A DNA stretch of 64,000 bases from Homarus americanus. Its lineage: Eukaryota > Arthropoda > Malacostraca > Decapoda > Nephropidae. Position numbers and translations under genes: made by a program. Where the stretch lies: assembly GCF_018991925.1 (NCBI RefSeq), contig NW_024742338.1:4623594-4687593 (forward strand). The letters run 5' to 3'. This document shows positions 1 to 12,200 of this stretch, in pieces. Each line of letters opens with the position of its first letter. Within the stretch, counting starts at the first letter, position 1. Below the pieces are notes generated by a model. It searched no databases. It was not told the DNA's origin and worked only from the letters and a program-made list of their open reading frames with translations.

Positions 1-85
1 TCATCATTGTATGGTATATAAACATTTATATGTAATATTGTACTACCTGTACAGTATTGTCATCTAAGTTACTGATAATTTTCAG

Positions 86-233
86 AACCCTTTATCAGCA
101 GTATCAAGTGTAGCGAGTGTGAGAACTGTGGATGACATGATTGCTGCAGGAACCGTAGATGGTACCATAACAGTTTTCCAACTTCCCCGGGTTGCCAACA
201 TTGACGAGGCTTTTCAACCATCATCCTCACCAA
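86..233 (+). CDS. TECPR2: TECPR2 exon a (WD40 part)
   Basis: The acceptor ttttcag precedes AAC and the donor is A|GTAAGT. It encodes 49 residues beginning NPLSAVSSVASVRTVDDM, including the WD40-like strand IAAGTVDGTITVFQL. It ends in phase 1 and joins the exon at 2896. Upstream exons are outside the window. Confidence 0.85.
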
Positions 234-3200
234 GTAAGTGCTGTACCCGATGCTTCTTATGCAAGGAAAAGTAATGAAATTCGAAAAAAAATGTTTTTCC
301 TAGGAGAATATGCATGAATTTTTAAATTTGTTGGATGATAGAGAGATCATGAAGCATAGATTAACCTCTGTTGGGTAAGACTGATATGTCACTGTGGATC
401 AAAGAAATTTTCAGGTAGGCAGGGGGAATGGGGGAAGGTCAGAAGTATTGACTGAGGTCACCAGACAGGTCACTAGAGGCAGGAAGACCTGGTGTGCTAT
501 GTTTCAGTATGTTCCATCAGTAATACTACAGTACTGTATTGTACAGTATATGTAAGTGATAGTTTTATCATTATTGTTCCCTGTTTGGGTTAATTTTTTA
601 ATTGTATTAATCAGCTCCTTAAAATAACCAAAAAATATGCACCCATATCAAAATACTGTAGGTTTAAAACCTGCTACCTGTGACTCCCCAAAATATCCTG
701 TGGATCCATCCCAGAACTATAGGTCAATTGGACTTGACAGATGTGACCTTGGCAACTCTGCCCATGAGCGTCTGAAGTGCTGAGTGACATGACAATACAC
801 TAATGTTAACGAAAGTTAAACTTCACGTTATATGCCAAAATTGTCACTTACCTTGGCTCCTTAAGGCCCAACTAACCTTGAAGGCTGCTTCTTTTCTGAT
901 TTTTTTTTTCACGATTGATTTATGATTGAAAACTGTCATGTCAGGATGATGTGAATAGCAGTACAGTTGTACCCCACTTAACGCGGTCAATTGAACCCAG
1001 AGGGTCCCGCGTTAAGTGAAATCCGCGTTAAGTGAACAACAGAACATATGGGATTAATTCCAATAGAAACCGGCCCGACCCCCAAACTCCACTTTTTGAA
1101 GGCACATACCTATGTTGTAGTAAAAATAACATCTTAATTTTATGATGGTACATGCACACAATTAATACTTAAGAGAAATAGAGAAATACAGTCGCCAAGT
1201 TAATGTCCATTCAAATAATGGACTCAACTCCCTCCCCCTCTCACACTACACAGCCGGCTAACAGATGGTCGGTCGGTCCCTCCCTCCCCCCCCACCCCCC
1301 ACCAACCGTCCCAAGGAGATGTGTGGGATAACCTCAAACTAAAGTTAGGAAAATATAATTGACATTGCTGGATTCCTTGTAAGACCAGGAATATTTTGAA
1401 TATAAATGTCATATATTTTGCACAAAAGATAACATAGTTACCTAGAGAAAAATTTTTATCTAAAAATTGTAAGTTTAAAGCAAAATATATGATGTTTATA
1501 TTCAAAATGATCACCAAATTATAAGAATTCCAGCAATGTAAATTATATTCTGACCGGGTAATTTGTATGAATTTTATGAGCTAAAACAAATATCTTCAGT
1601 TAATAAAAAAATAATAATCTTCACGACACTATCTGTCAATCAAAGTACCCCACCTTGCCTCCCCCCCTCTTCCAACCGCGCGGTCAGTCCCAACCCTCCC
1701 CCCCACCCCCCACCAATCCTCCCTTCCAGAGTTTTTAACATTTAGTATTAAATAATACCTCAGATTAAAGTTAGGATAATATAATTGACATTGCTGGATT
1801 CCTTGTAAGACCAGGAATATTTTGAATATAAATGTCATATATTTTGCACAAAAGATACCATAGTTACCTAGAGAAAAATTTTTATCTAAAAATTGTAAGT
1901 TTAAAGCAAAATCTATGATGTTTATATTCAAAATGATCACCAAATTATAAGAATTCCAGCAATGTAAATTATATTCTGACCGGGTAATTTGTATGAATTT
2001 TATGAGCTAAAACAAATATCTTCAGTTAATAAAAAAAAATAATAATTCTTCACAGGGTAACAGATGGTCGGTCGGTCCCTCCCTCCCCCCCACCAACCGT
2101 CCCAAGGAGATGTGTGGGATAACCACTACATTTTAATAAATAATACCTCAAACTAAAGTTAGGATAATATAATTGACATTGCTGGATTCCTTGTAAGACC
2201 AGGAATATTTTGAATATAAATGTCATATATTTTGCACAAAAGATACCATAGTTACCTAGAGAAAAAATTTTATCTAAAAATTGTAAGTTTAAAGCAAAAT
2301 ATATGATGTTTATATTCAAAATGATCACCAAATTATAAGAATTCCAGCAATGTAAATTATATTCTGGCCTGGTAATTTGTATGAATTTTATGAGCTAAAA
2401 CAGGCAGTCAGGCAGGGTGGTGGGTGGGGCAAATCTAAAAATAGCGTCTCGGACACTCACCGTGTATATGTGGAAAAAATCCGCGTTAAGTGATAGTTCA
2501 GCTTTGGCAAGGCACCGCGTATATGCGAAAACGCGTTAAGTGAAACCGCGTTAGGCGGGGTAAAACTGTATTCACATTGGTGATGAGCTTTTTCTCCTTT
2601 GGTAATTAATAGGCTGGTACGTACAGTACTGTATATGGTTAGAAACATAACAATGTAGTAGCACTGCCACAGTACTCAGGAAGCATGGCAAGATGGCACT
2701 CAGTGTAACTACTGTACTGTATTATGAACTATTTGCAAGTCTTCAATCAAAAAAGGGAGTTTAGGATAAATCTGCCATGTTTGAAAAAGGTCCACTACAA
2801 CCTGAAGCTGTAAGAATGTATTTCTGTACAATAAACCAGTACTGTAGGTGGTATTTGTTTATGTTTGATCTTATTTTAAATTTTCTTGATTTCAGATACA
2901 AATATCCTCAGGTCAAAGGGCATCACAGGAGTACAACCTACTGTTAAACGCTTCACGGTGGGAAATGTTCACAACGGCAGAATAACTAGCATGACCTGGA
3001 GTCGTAACGGTATGCGGCTCTTCTCAGGAGATGCTGATGGTGTGGTCTCAGTAGTGGAAATTAATTACCAGACAAGTGAATGCACAGCAAAAAAACTTAT
3101 GAGGGAGACAAGTAGCATTACACAGCTCTCTTACAACTGTCAGCACCTAGCAGTATCAACGCTAGAGAGAACTCTTGTGTACAGTCTGACTCAGAACAGT

Positions 3201-6200
3201 GCCCAGCAGGTTGGTCAGAAGCCTCGTAAATACCTCGGCTTATTCGGCTGCACGTGGTCCCCCTCAATGTCCCATTCTGATGCTGTTCTTTTCACATCTA
3301 GGCCTGGACTGAGACTCTGGTCTTCAACTAGTGAGGGAGAAGTTTTGCACACTCACATAATTAAAGAATTACCAGAGACGACAAAAGCACACTTGTTGAA
3401 TCCCAGTTTTGAGAAGCCAAGAGAAGGTGAAAAGTTTTCCTTTGGACTGTTACACATGCTTGGTCTCTCTCATATTGTTTCTTATAATCCTCATTGGCTT
3501 TTTATCATAGATGTAAACAGCTTGAAAGTATTAACTTTTAGTGGACAGTTTCGTCACATTACTGGATTAGCCGTGTCAGACCAGGAAATATTTGTGTTGG
3601 AAGGATCCAGAAATGTTTCTTGTCTTAGTATTCAACCCATTAATATTGGGGGGAATATATCTCCCTCTGCTGCAAGAAATACTCCCTTTCCTGAAACTCA
3701 AAATCTACTTGACATTGGTGCTCGCATAGTGATAAAAGGATCTGGACTGATTGGACAAATTGCCCGTGTGAGTAGCTCTGTCGCTGCCAGAGTGTCAGAA
3801 CATGCTAACTCATCCATAATAACGGGGCAGGAAATAAAGAATCGTAAAAAACAGGATATTAGTAAGAGCAGCCCCATGGACGGTCCATCACTGCACACGG
3901 CACAACTCCCTGGTTATCCACTTGCAGCTGCCACTGAAGGAGAGAAACAAGGCCATAAGAGATCATCATCGTCAGGACTGATACAAGAGAGTGGTTCACT
4001 TTCCTCACCCTCGGTACATCCCAGAATGGTACAGTCTGTTGGCAGTTTCTTTCCCTCCTTGTTGTCTTCTCCACTACTCATCTCAACACTAGGAAAAACA
4101 CCCTCTTTACAAGATGTACACATTACAGTAAGTATGAAATAAATTTTTTCTAGACTTCTTTTGCATTGAGGTACTTACTGGATATCCAAAAGTTTTTAGT
4201 GGCATAGAGTTGAAGTGAATACCAAGGGTTTAGAAAGGGAACCCTTAACCCTTTCACTGTATGGATGCCTCTTTTAATATTTTATTTGGTTATCACCAGA
4301 CAATTTTATTCAGCTCGAGAGGGAAGCCTGTACACAAAATGTTAAGAGGAAAGCAATGAGACGCAATGATTTTAATATCGATTAAGAAGTGAGTAGGCTG
4401 ATCTGTATGAGTCAGGTGGCACAAAACCCCAGGTGTAAAGGTGATAGCAGGGGGAAGGATGTTTCATGCACAATAGATTGCTTGTGTGGTATAAAAAGCT
4501 TATATTTTATACCCCTCTCTCTCTTTCCTTACATCCAAGCCATTTTTACTGTCTCCTCTTTGCCTTTTAATGTCTTCATTTTATTTTATAGTTCATCCTG
4601 AAGTGATTACTTTACTGTATTTCCACAGCTTACACTGTCAATTATATTTTTAATTTGCATATTCAATTTTCATTTATCAAGGTAGTTTTAGCTTCAAATA
4701 ATAGCACTTTGATGCTCATTAATGAAGGTTTTTCAGGGTGAACTGGAAGTTGTTGGAGATTTGGAAAAAATTGTAACAAGTTCCGAGATTGTTGCTCAAG
4801 AAGGTGAAGAGTCTGAGCCAATAGTGATGAGAGATAAGTCAAGGAAGAGAGCAAGAAAAAAAATGGGTGAGTTGTTATTCCAGAAATATTTAACAATTTC
4901 TGGCATACTCTTTTGCCAAGCACCTCTTAATACTAAACTGTACTTGCTTTGTTTGAAATTCCAGGTTGTACGACCACTTCTTCAGTTGGCAGCAGAGCTA
5001 ATAATTAAATTAGATCAATTGCTCAATCTTGGCATCCTTTGCTTCCATTATAGGAGATCACATGCAAGGCTTTCCTGAGAGATACTTGAAGTATTCTAGT
5101 CATGCCTACAGCTACAGCTCCTTCATCTCTCCAGATCAAATTGCCTTTGCAAATTTCCACTTTCCAGTTGGCAGTCACCAAGAGTAGATGCTTCAGCCTG
5201 ATCCACCCTTGGTATCCTTATTTATTACAAAAGCTAATTGTTGAATCCTGCTATGTCACTTTAAGGTTTGTTGCCAGGGAATAGAAAAATTCTAGGTTTT
5301 ATCAGTCAAATAAGACTAACATAATGCTGCTGTTTATTGTTATATATAGTGGCATTTTGCTGCATTATGGCACATGATTAGGGGTACAGTATTGCATATT
5401 TAGCCTTCCTGTGCAGTGTGTCCCCCAAGTCCTTCCTACAGAGAAAGGCCTGGTTATCAGCTAAGTCTTCATTAGCCAAAAACTGTGGGTGAACAAGCTG
5501 CTCTGTAGGACACTGTGACCCGGGTTAGTTTTTTCCTCCTACTGTTATTGTAGTGGTTTACTGTCCTTTAGGGTGTAAGTTACTGTAGCACTTATTGCCA
5601 CCTTTCTCCCCCTCCTTCCCTAGCTTGCTTTACATATACAGTACTGTACTACAGTATGTGTCACCAGAGCCAGGCATCAGCCTATGAATGAGGGAGTGAT
5701 CCAGAAATCTCATTTTATACCCAAGCCTAGATTGGAAGATTCTGGTTCTTTCTCTCCTCTTTATTAGGGCTTTGAGGGGAGTTGAAGCCAAGGAGATTGA
5801 CTGGGAATGGCATTTGTAGCCAAGTCAAGTGAGGGCTGCAGAATGCTAATGTTAGACACAGTCTTCATTTGTAGTTTCTGTTTCCATTGAGTTTCTTGTC
5901 AGGCATCTATAGATGACAAGAAGGTATAGATTCATTTACCGATTAGATCTAGTCACTATTCAGGTACCTGGCAACTCAAGGTTCACCATATAGGAGTCAC
6001 CCAATCCAAGTTCGGCTATGTTGGGATTTCAGGATCACTCCCTCATTTGTCAAATATATTCCCATCAAACTTACCACCTTTAGTGTAGCTATAGTATTAC
6101 CATTCATGACTTCCAGATAAGATGGACTAAGTATAATTTTTCTATGTTTCTCCTCAGATGCTGTTCCTTCGCCAGACTCCGTGAGTGTCAGCAGCTTCAA

Positions 6201-9200
6201 ATCTACTTCAGAAATGAGTGATACGCCCAGTGGAGGAACACCATCAAGTCCATCAATGGGTCAAACTCAGCTTTCTACAGATTTCTCTTTGTCTCCTAGT
6301 ACAAACTCTTCACAGAGCCTTCAGCCCCTAGATGAAAATATTAAAATGCTAGTGGATCAAAATCAAGAAGAAAGTGATTATACTCCTGGAACAGGTAGAT
6401 GTGAAAAACCAAATACTGAAGAAAGTGAAGAAAATTATTCCACTGCCAGTATAGGGTTTAAGAGCGTTGTTGACACTAGAACATACGATGATTTCAAGAA
6501 TGACATACAACAGAAGGAGAGCCTCTTGGCAGACATCCTTGATCTTGGTTGTCTCAAGATGGACCATGAAGTTATAGCAAGTGAAGAGGAAACTAGTAGT
6601 ACTGGAGGATATGAAGAGCCTCCACAACTAGAAAGAGAACACAGCTTTGACAGCACCAGTTGTTCCACTCCAAGTACCTTAAAAGAGTTGAGTCCTGCTC
6701 CAGATAGTTCAAGCTGTAGTGATTTCTATGCACAGTTTTACCCCGGCAATAACAGCTTTAGTTCAGTAGACAGCGGCACCGATGCTCACGGTCACCACGG
6801 AGTAGAAGGTGCCACCAAAATTAATATTGGTGATCCAACCCTTATGAGAGATGATGGAGATGAACATTTAGAAAGTAATGTAAGTGAAGACAGACTTAGT
6901 TGTTTGAGTTATGGTCCACCCTCGGGAAGTAGTCTTTTATCCCTCGGAAACAGACCACAGGGCGAAGGACACGACCAAAGTGTAGGCGAGTCAAGAAACG
7001 TGTTAACAGTCACGGACTCATCTGAAGTAGCGGACATTAGTTGGTCGTACTCTGCCTCAGATGTACAGGAATGCTACGAGTACGATAAGGAAGAAATGAC
7101 CGGTGGCTGGTTACGACATAAACTGCCTAGTAACGTTGTGAGTTTAACCGTTTCGGAAAATAGTGTTGTATTTGTGGATAATCGGAGTTGCCTTTTCTTT
7201 AAGGATGCTGCTTCAGAAAATAAAGCTTGGAAAAAAGTTAAGTTGACAGCAAAGGCATCACAAATTTCTTATTCACCAAGTGGTAACATTTTGTGGATAG
7301 AATTTGGAAGAAATGTGTATGCCATTAGTAATCCAAAACTGGAGACATTTTCAACATGCAGAATGATACCCATAGCACGGGATGTTCGGCAGATGTGTGT
7401 GGATGAAGAGGTGACTTGGTACATCAGTCAGCTAAAGCAAGTAAGGATGAAAAAAATATTGGCTGCATCAAGAATCCCGATGAATACCTTTCCTTACTGG
7501 ATGACTAATTGACTGACACAGAATATTTCCCCATAACCCCCAGGCCCTTACACCAGGAGTCCCTCACTGTGCCCAACACATGCTCCTCACTGACTTCATT
7601 ATTGCTTCCAATTCTCAGCCATAAGTGATAAAGTATATCTTGTAAAGAATTTGAAATGTTTGAATGATATATCCCAATCCTACTGACATTTTTATCACAT
7701 GGAGTAAGTTGAAAATTTATGTTTCTTATTCTTTTTGGTCAATATTGTAACCCTTTTCCTGATGTGCTAAAGGATAAGATAAGGTGCATATATTTATCCT
7801 TACTGTCATGACATCCACTTAACCATACAGTACCACTACTCAGTCATGTGCAGTGCTGTTTCCTAAATGTGTTCTCCCCCACACCTACTGCTGCAGCTCC
7901 CTCATCCATCTTGGTCTTTCTCACTACCCTGCTGCCATTTATCTCACAACTCTATACACTTTCTTTCTTGCTCTTACATTGCCGCAAGTACAGTACAGTA
8001 TCTCGGGTTTCTTATTCTGCATAACTATTCATACTGTGTAGGTAATATTCTCACAGGTTGCTGGATTCCTCCCTTGGTCTTAAATGGTTCATCCTTGTTA
8101 TTTTATCACTTGATGTCCTCTTTTCTTATTGAACCTCATTGTTATTACCTCATTCCATCTTATTAGTCTTTTGTTTCTTGCACCTCTTCCTTGGCTGCCA
8201 CATCTCTTCTCATATAGTATGTGTTTGTTGTACACTGTGTTATAATTGGAGAATGTGTCCATGGGCAAAATTTCAGACACCTTAACTTACTATTAGCCTC
8301 ACTTAACTAGATATTAAAGATAAAAATTAAAGGAATAAATACAAAACACAAATGAAATGTATAAATAGACCATTAAATGAACACAGGTACAGTACTTGGG
8401 TACACACCAAAATAAAACCTAGATTGTGTGTCTAAGATGGAAGATGTGCTGGTCGGTAGTGGAGGGGTTACTGGGAGAAGGTCAGGCCACAGTCATTTGT
8501 TACTGTGCTTGATGTTGGAGAAGTGGCGTGTGCTTGTGATGGGGGTTAACGCACAGGGCATTCATAAAAGACCTGAATGACATCTGTTTTAACATCCAAA
8601 GTGATAGCACTTGCAGGATATTTTACACTCATAGTTAGGAGTTTTTTGAAAGACTGGCAAAAAAAAAACTTCACTGAGACTGGCACAAAAATAATCACAG
8701 AGAATATCACTCACTATGGCCTGACTGGCCAGACATAAATGCCTTAAGAAGACTCTTCAGCTGGCGGCATGACCTTGCTGCTTCAAACATAAATCAAGAA
8801 TTTAATGTACAATATATTGAATGTTTACTTAATATCACACTCACTGTTTTAATTTCTGTCTTTCATCAGCTCCTCATCTCTAATTTATAATTTTAATTTT
8901 TAGTCCCGTGATTGTTCTCCTTATGTGCCTCAGTAGAACAAGCTCAGTGGATATAGTTAAATTTAAAGCAACATTTTATTATCTTTAACTGTGAGTGATA
9001 GCTTTTTTATTTTCTTGATTATTGACAAGAGAATAAGAGATGTGTATGAATCTTGTGTACTGTTTTGTGAAGCAAGGTTATGGACTATTTTGTTAGGTAA
9101 TGTTTTTGGACTGACTTACTTTAAGATTATGGACTGACTTACTCTTTAGATTGTGGACTGACTTACTCCAAGATTAAGGACTGACTTACTTTAAGATTAT

Positions 9201-12200
9201 GGACTGACTTACTCTTTAGATTATGGACTGACTTACTCTTTAGATTGTGGACTGACTTACTCCAAGATTATGGACTGACTTACTCCAAGATTATGGACTG
9301 ACTTACTCTAAGATTAAGGACTGACTTACTCCAAGATTATGGACTGACTTACTCTTTAGATTATGGACTGACTTACTCTTTAGATTGTGGACTGACTTAC
9401 TCTTTAGATTGTGGACTGACTTACTCTTTAGATTGTGGACTGACTTACTCTTTAGATTGTGGACTGACTTACTCTTAGATAAGGGCTGACTTACTCCAAG
9501 ATTATGGACTGACTTACTCTAAGATAAGGGCTGACTTACTCCAAGATTATGGACTGACTTACTCCAAGATTATGGACTGACTTACTCTGAAATGTGTTTA
9601 TGGGTGAGATACTTAATGTTAGCCTTTAAATGCACTGTAGTACACTGCCTTATTGATGTTTTAAAATCCATACTAATATTTCACCATGTGGAGGCCCCCA
9701 TAATGGTTAATGTTTTGACAGGTGTGTGTACAGCCAAGTTTAAGACACAAAAGCCCACACATTGTACACTGCCAAGAGTTTCAGATGGCAAAGGTGGTTT
9801 GTCATAGCCAGGTGGTCTGGGGCCTTACTGAATCTGGTCAACTAGTTTTCAGGTTTGTTCAAGCTTAATGTTTTCATATTATTATTATTATTGATTAACA
9901 CATATGATGATAAGACTCATTTGGGTTAGGTTTTGGTGTGAAGTTGGCACACTACAATTAGAAAACAAAACTGCTGTGATTGTATGCCTTGTTTAATTAC
10001 AAGATTCCCTTATTTATAAAGTTTCGGTTTACAAAAATTTTAAGTTACAAAAACTACTGAACTTACAATTGTTTCTCTATTTCCATAATTTTTCCAAGTA
10101 TGGTACTGTACTGTACAGTAATAATGAAAATATGCTCGTGTGATGTCTGTCAATTTTACTACCAATAGTTTGCTTATTTCACTAACTTAATGTATTAGTC
10201 TCTAACACAATGGTAAGCCTACAAATAATTGTTTGTGTCATCTTTCTCTTACAGTCACCATATAACTTACAAATACCTGTATAGATGAACTAATTATTTA
10301 TAAACAGAATGATGTGCCTCCTTCAAGTTTTTGTAACACTTAATTTTTTTTTCCTAAAGAAAAGGAAATGTGTTCTCTCTTAGCACCATTGCCCAGAGAG
10401 ATCCCTGTAGAGCATTTTGACATGATGGCAAAGAGAAACTGCAACACACAATCACTGAAATGACTGTGATGTTCTGTTGAGTGCACCAGTAAATGAAGCA
10501 CTAATAATGGGACTTGGCTTGGGTCACGGTGGGATGGTGGTTATCGTGTCAGGTCGTAGAGTACCCAGATTCAGTTGGTCTCGGGTCGTAGACAACACAA
10601 ATGGTGCCCAACTGACATGGCATTACCAGATTTATCAAGCCACAGTACTGACCACAGTCTGTCAGGTTTATGAAAGATCAGTTTAGGGAAAGTTTTCTGT
10701 AACAGGACCCTTGTGTAAACCCGGTGTGGCCAGTACTGTACTCTGCAATAGGAAGCTCTCAAAGACACGATAATGAGAATTTGTTAAATAAAGGCATCTC
10801 TTGATTATAAAGGATCAGTTTACATCCAAGTTGTTTCTAGAACGGAACTTGTATGTGAACCAGAGATGCTTGTACAGTATATACAGGTACAGTATATCCA
10901 GACTACAGGTCCCCACAGTCTAGGCAGGTCTAGGCAGTAAACCTTTAGTATCTCCCACTGGCAGCTGTCATATATAAAAATTAGTTCATTTATATTTTGC
11001 AAGATGTATTATGATTGTTGGTGACTCAGCAGCGGTGTTGTGTTTCTACCTTGTACAGAGTGGGAGTAACTGCCCAATCACCCTTTGGTCATGACTGGGG
11101 AGTAATGGACACACCTGGAGGTCCTTTGTTGACTATGGCACTGGGGCCTGGGCAGAAAGGGTGGATAGTGGATGCCAAAGGTAGAGTTTACTTTCGACTT
11201 GGAGTTTGCGCCAAGTACCCACAGGGAAGCGATTCAAAATGGTGGCAGGTGAGTGGGACAATTTATCATGTAATGAAAGGCGGATGTCCTTGATCAGCTT
11301 TATTAATAGTACAGTCAACCCTCACTTTACCCGGTTAATGTAACCCACAGGGTACCAATGAAAGTGAGAAATGCGTAAAGTGAATAACATAACATATGGG
11401 ATTAAATGAAATAGAGACCAGCTGACCCCCAAACTCCACTTTTTCCAACACAATACCTATGTTCTAGTAAAAATAACATCTTAATTTTATGATGGTACAT
11501 GCACACAATTAATACTTAAGAGAAATAGAGAAATACAGTCGCCAAGTTAATGTCCATTCAAATAATGGACTCGACTCCCTCCCCCTCTTCTCACACTACA
11601 CTGCTGGCTCTTCCCTCTGAGAAATTTTGGGGGGAAAACCAGGTATAGTAATAAATAATACCTCAAACTAAAGTTAGGATAATATAATTGACATTGCTGG
11701 ATTCCTTGTAAGACCAGGAATATTTTGAATATAAATGTCATATATTTTTCACAAAAGATAACATATTTACTCAGAGTAAACATTATATCTAAAAATTTTA
11801 TGTCTAATGCAAAATATGATGTTTATATTCAAAATGATCATCAAATTGTAAGAATTCCAGCAATGTAAATTATATTCTGGCCGGGTAATTTGTATGAATT
11901 TTATGAGCTAAAATAAAAATCTTCAGTTAATAAAAAAAAATAATATTCTTCACACGGTAACAGATGGCCGGTCCCTCCCTCCCCCCCACCAACCGTCCCT
12001 ACTAGATAAATGTGTGGGAATACCAGACTGTTTACCTTTTTAGTAATAAATAATAAATCAGACTAAAGTTAGGATAATATAATTGACATTGCTGGATTCC
12101 TTGTAAGACCAGGAATATTTTGAATATAAATGTCATATATTTTGCACAAAAGATAACATATTTACTCAAGAGTAAACATTATATCTAAAATTTGTATGTC

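Larger units (their letters stand above)
964..2568 (+). mobile_element. Tigger/pogo-like non-autonomous element 1 with three palindromic modules
   Basis: A TA dinucleotide flanks each end (962-963 and 2569-2570). The terminal inverted repeats start CAGTTGTACCCCACTTAACG and, from the other end, CAGTTTTACCCCGCCTAACG. A subterminal block containing CCCCCAAACTCCACTTTTT is shared with the elements at 11312, 13522 and 37183. The inside is three tandem ~390-430-bp units, each with a ~200-bp near-palindrome (1351-1550, 1778-1976, 2166-2364) and most with a C-rich tract. It lies in a TECPR2 intron and carries no transposase. Family assignment rests on the related copy at 13522, which retains a Tigger-type transposase tail. 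Confidence 0.8.

Noticed and set aside
1224..2331. Three similar ~95-codon minus-strand frames that share a long identical segment
   Set aside because: They are readings of the palindromic module inside the Tigger-like element, not proteins. Their shared segment lies in the inverted-repeat arms and the ends fall in C-rich tracts.
4722..5078. 118-codon frame on the plus strand
   Set aside because: It is TECPR2 exon c read through its donor into the intron; the part after 4866 has no support.
9107..9588. CRISPR-like array
   Set aside because: There are no unique spacers; the whole unit repeats. This is an intronic minisatellite in a eukaryote.
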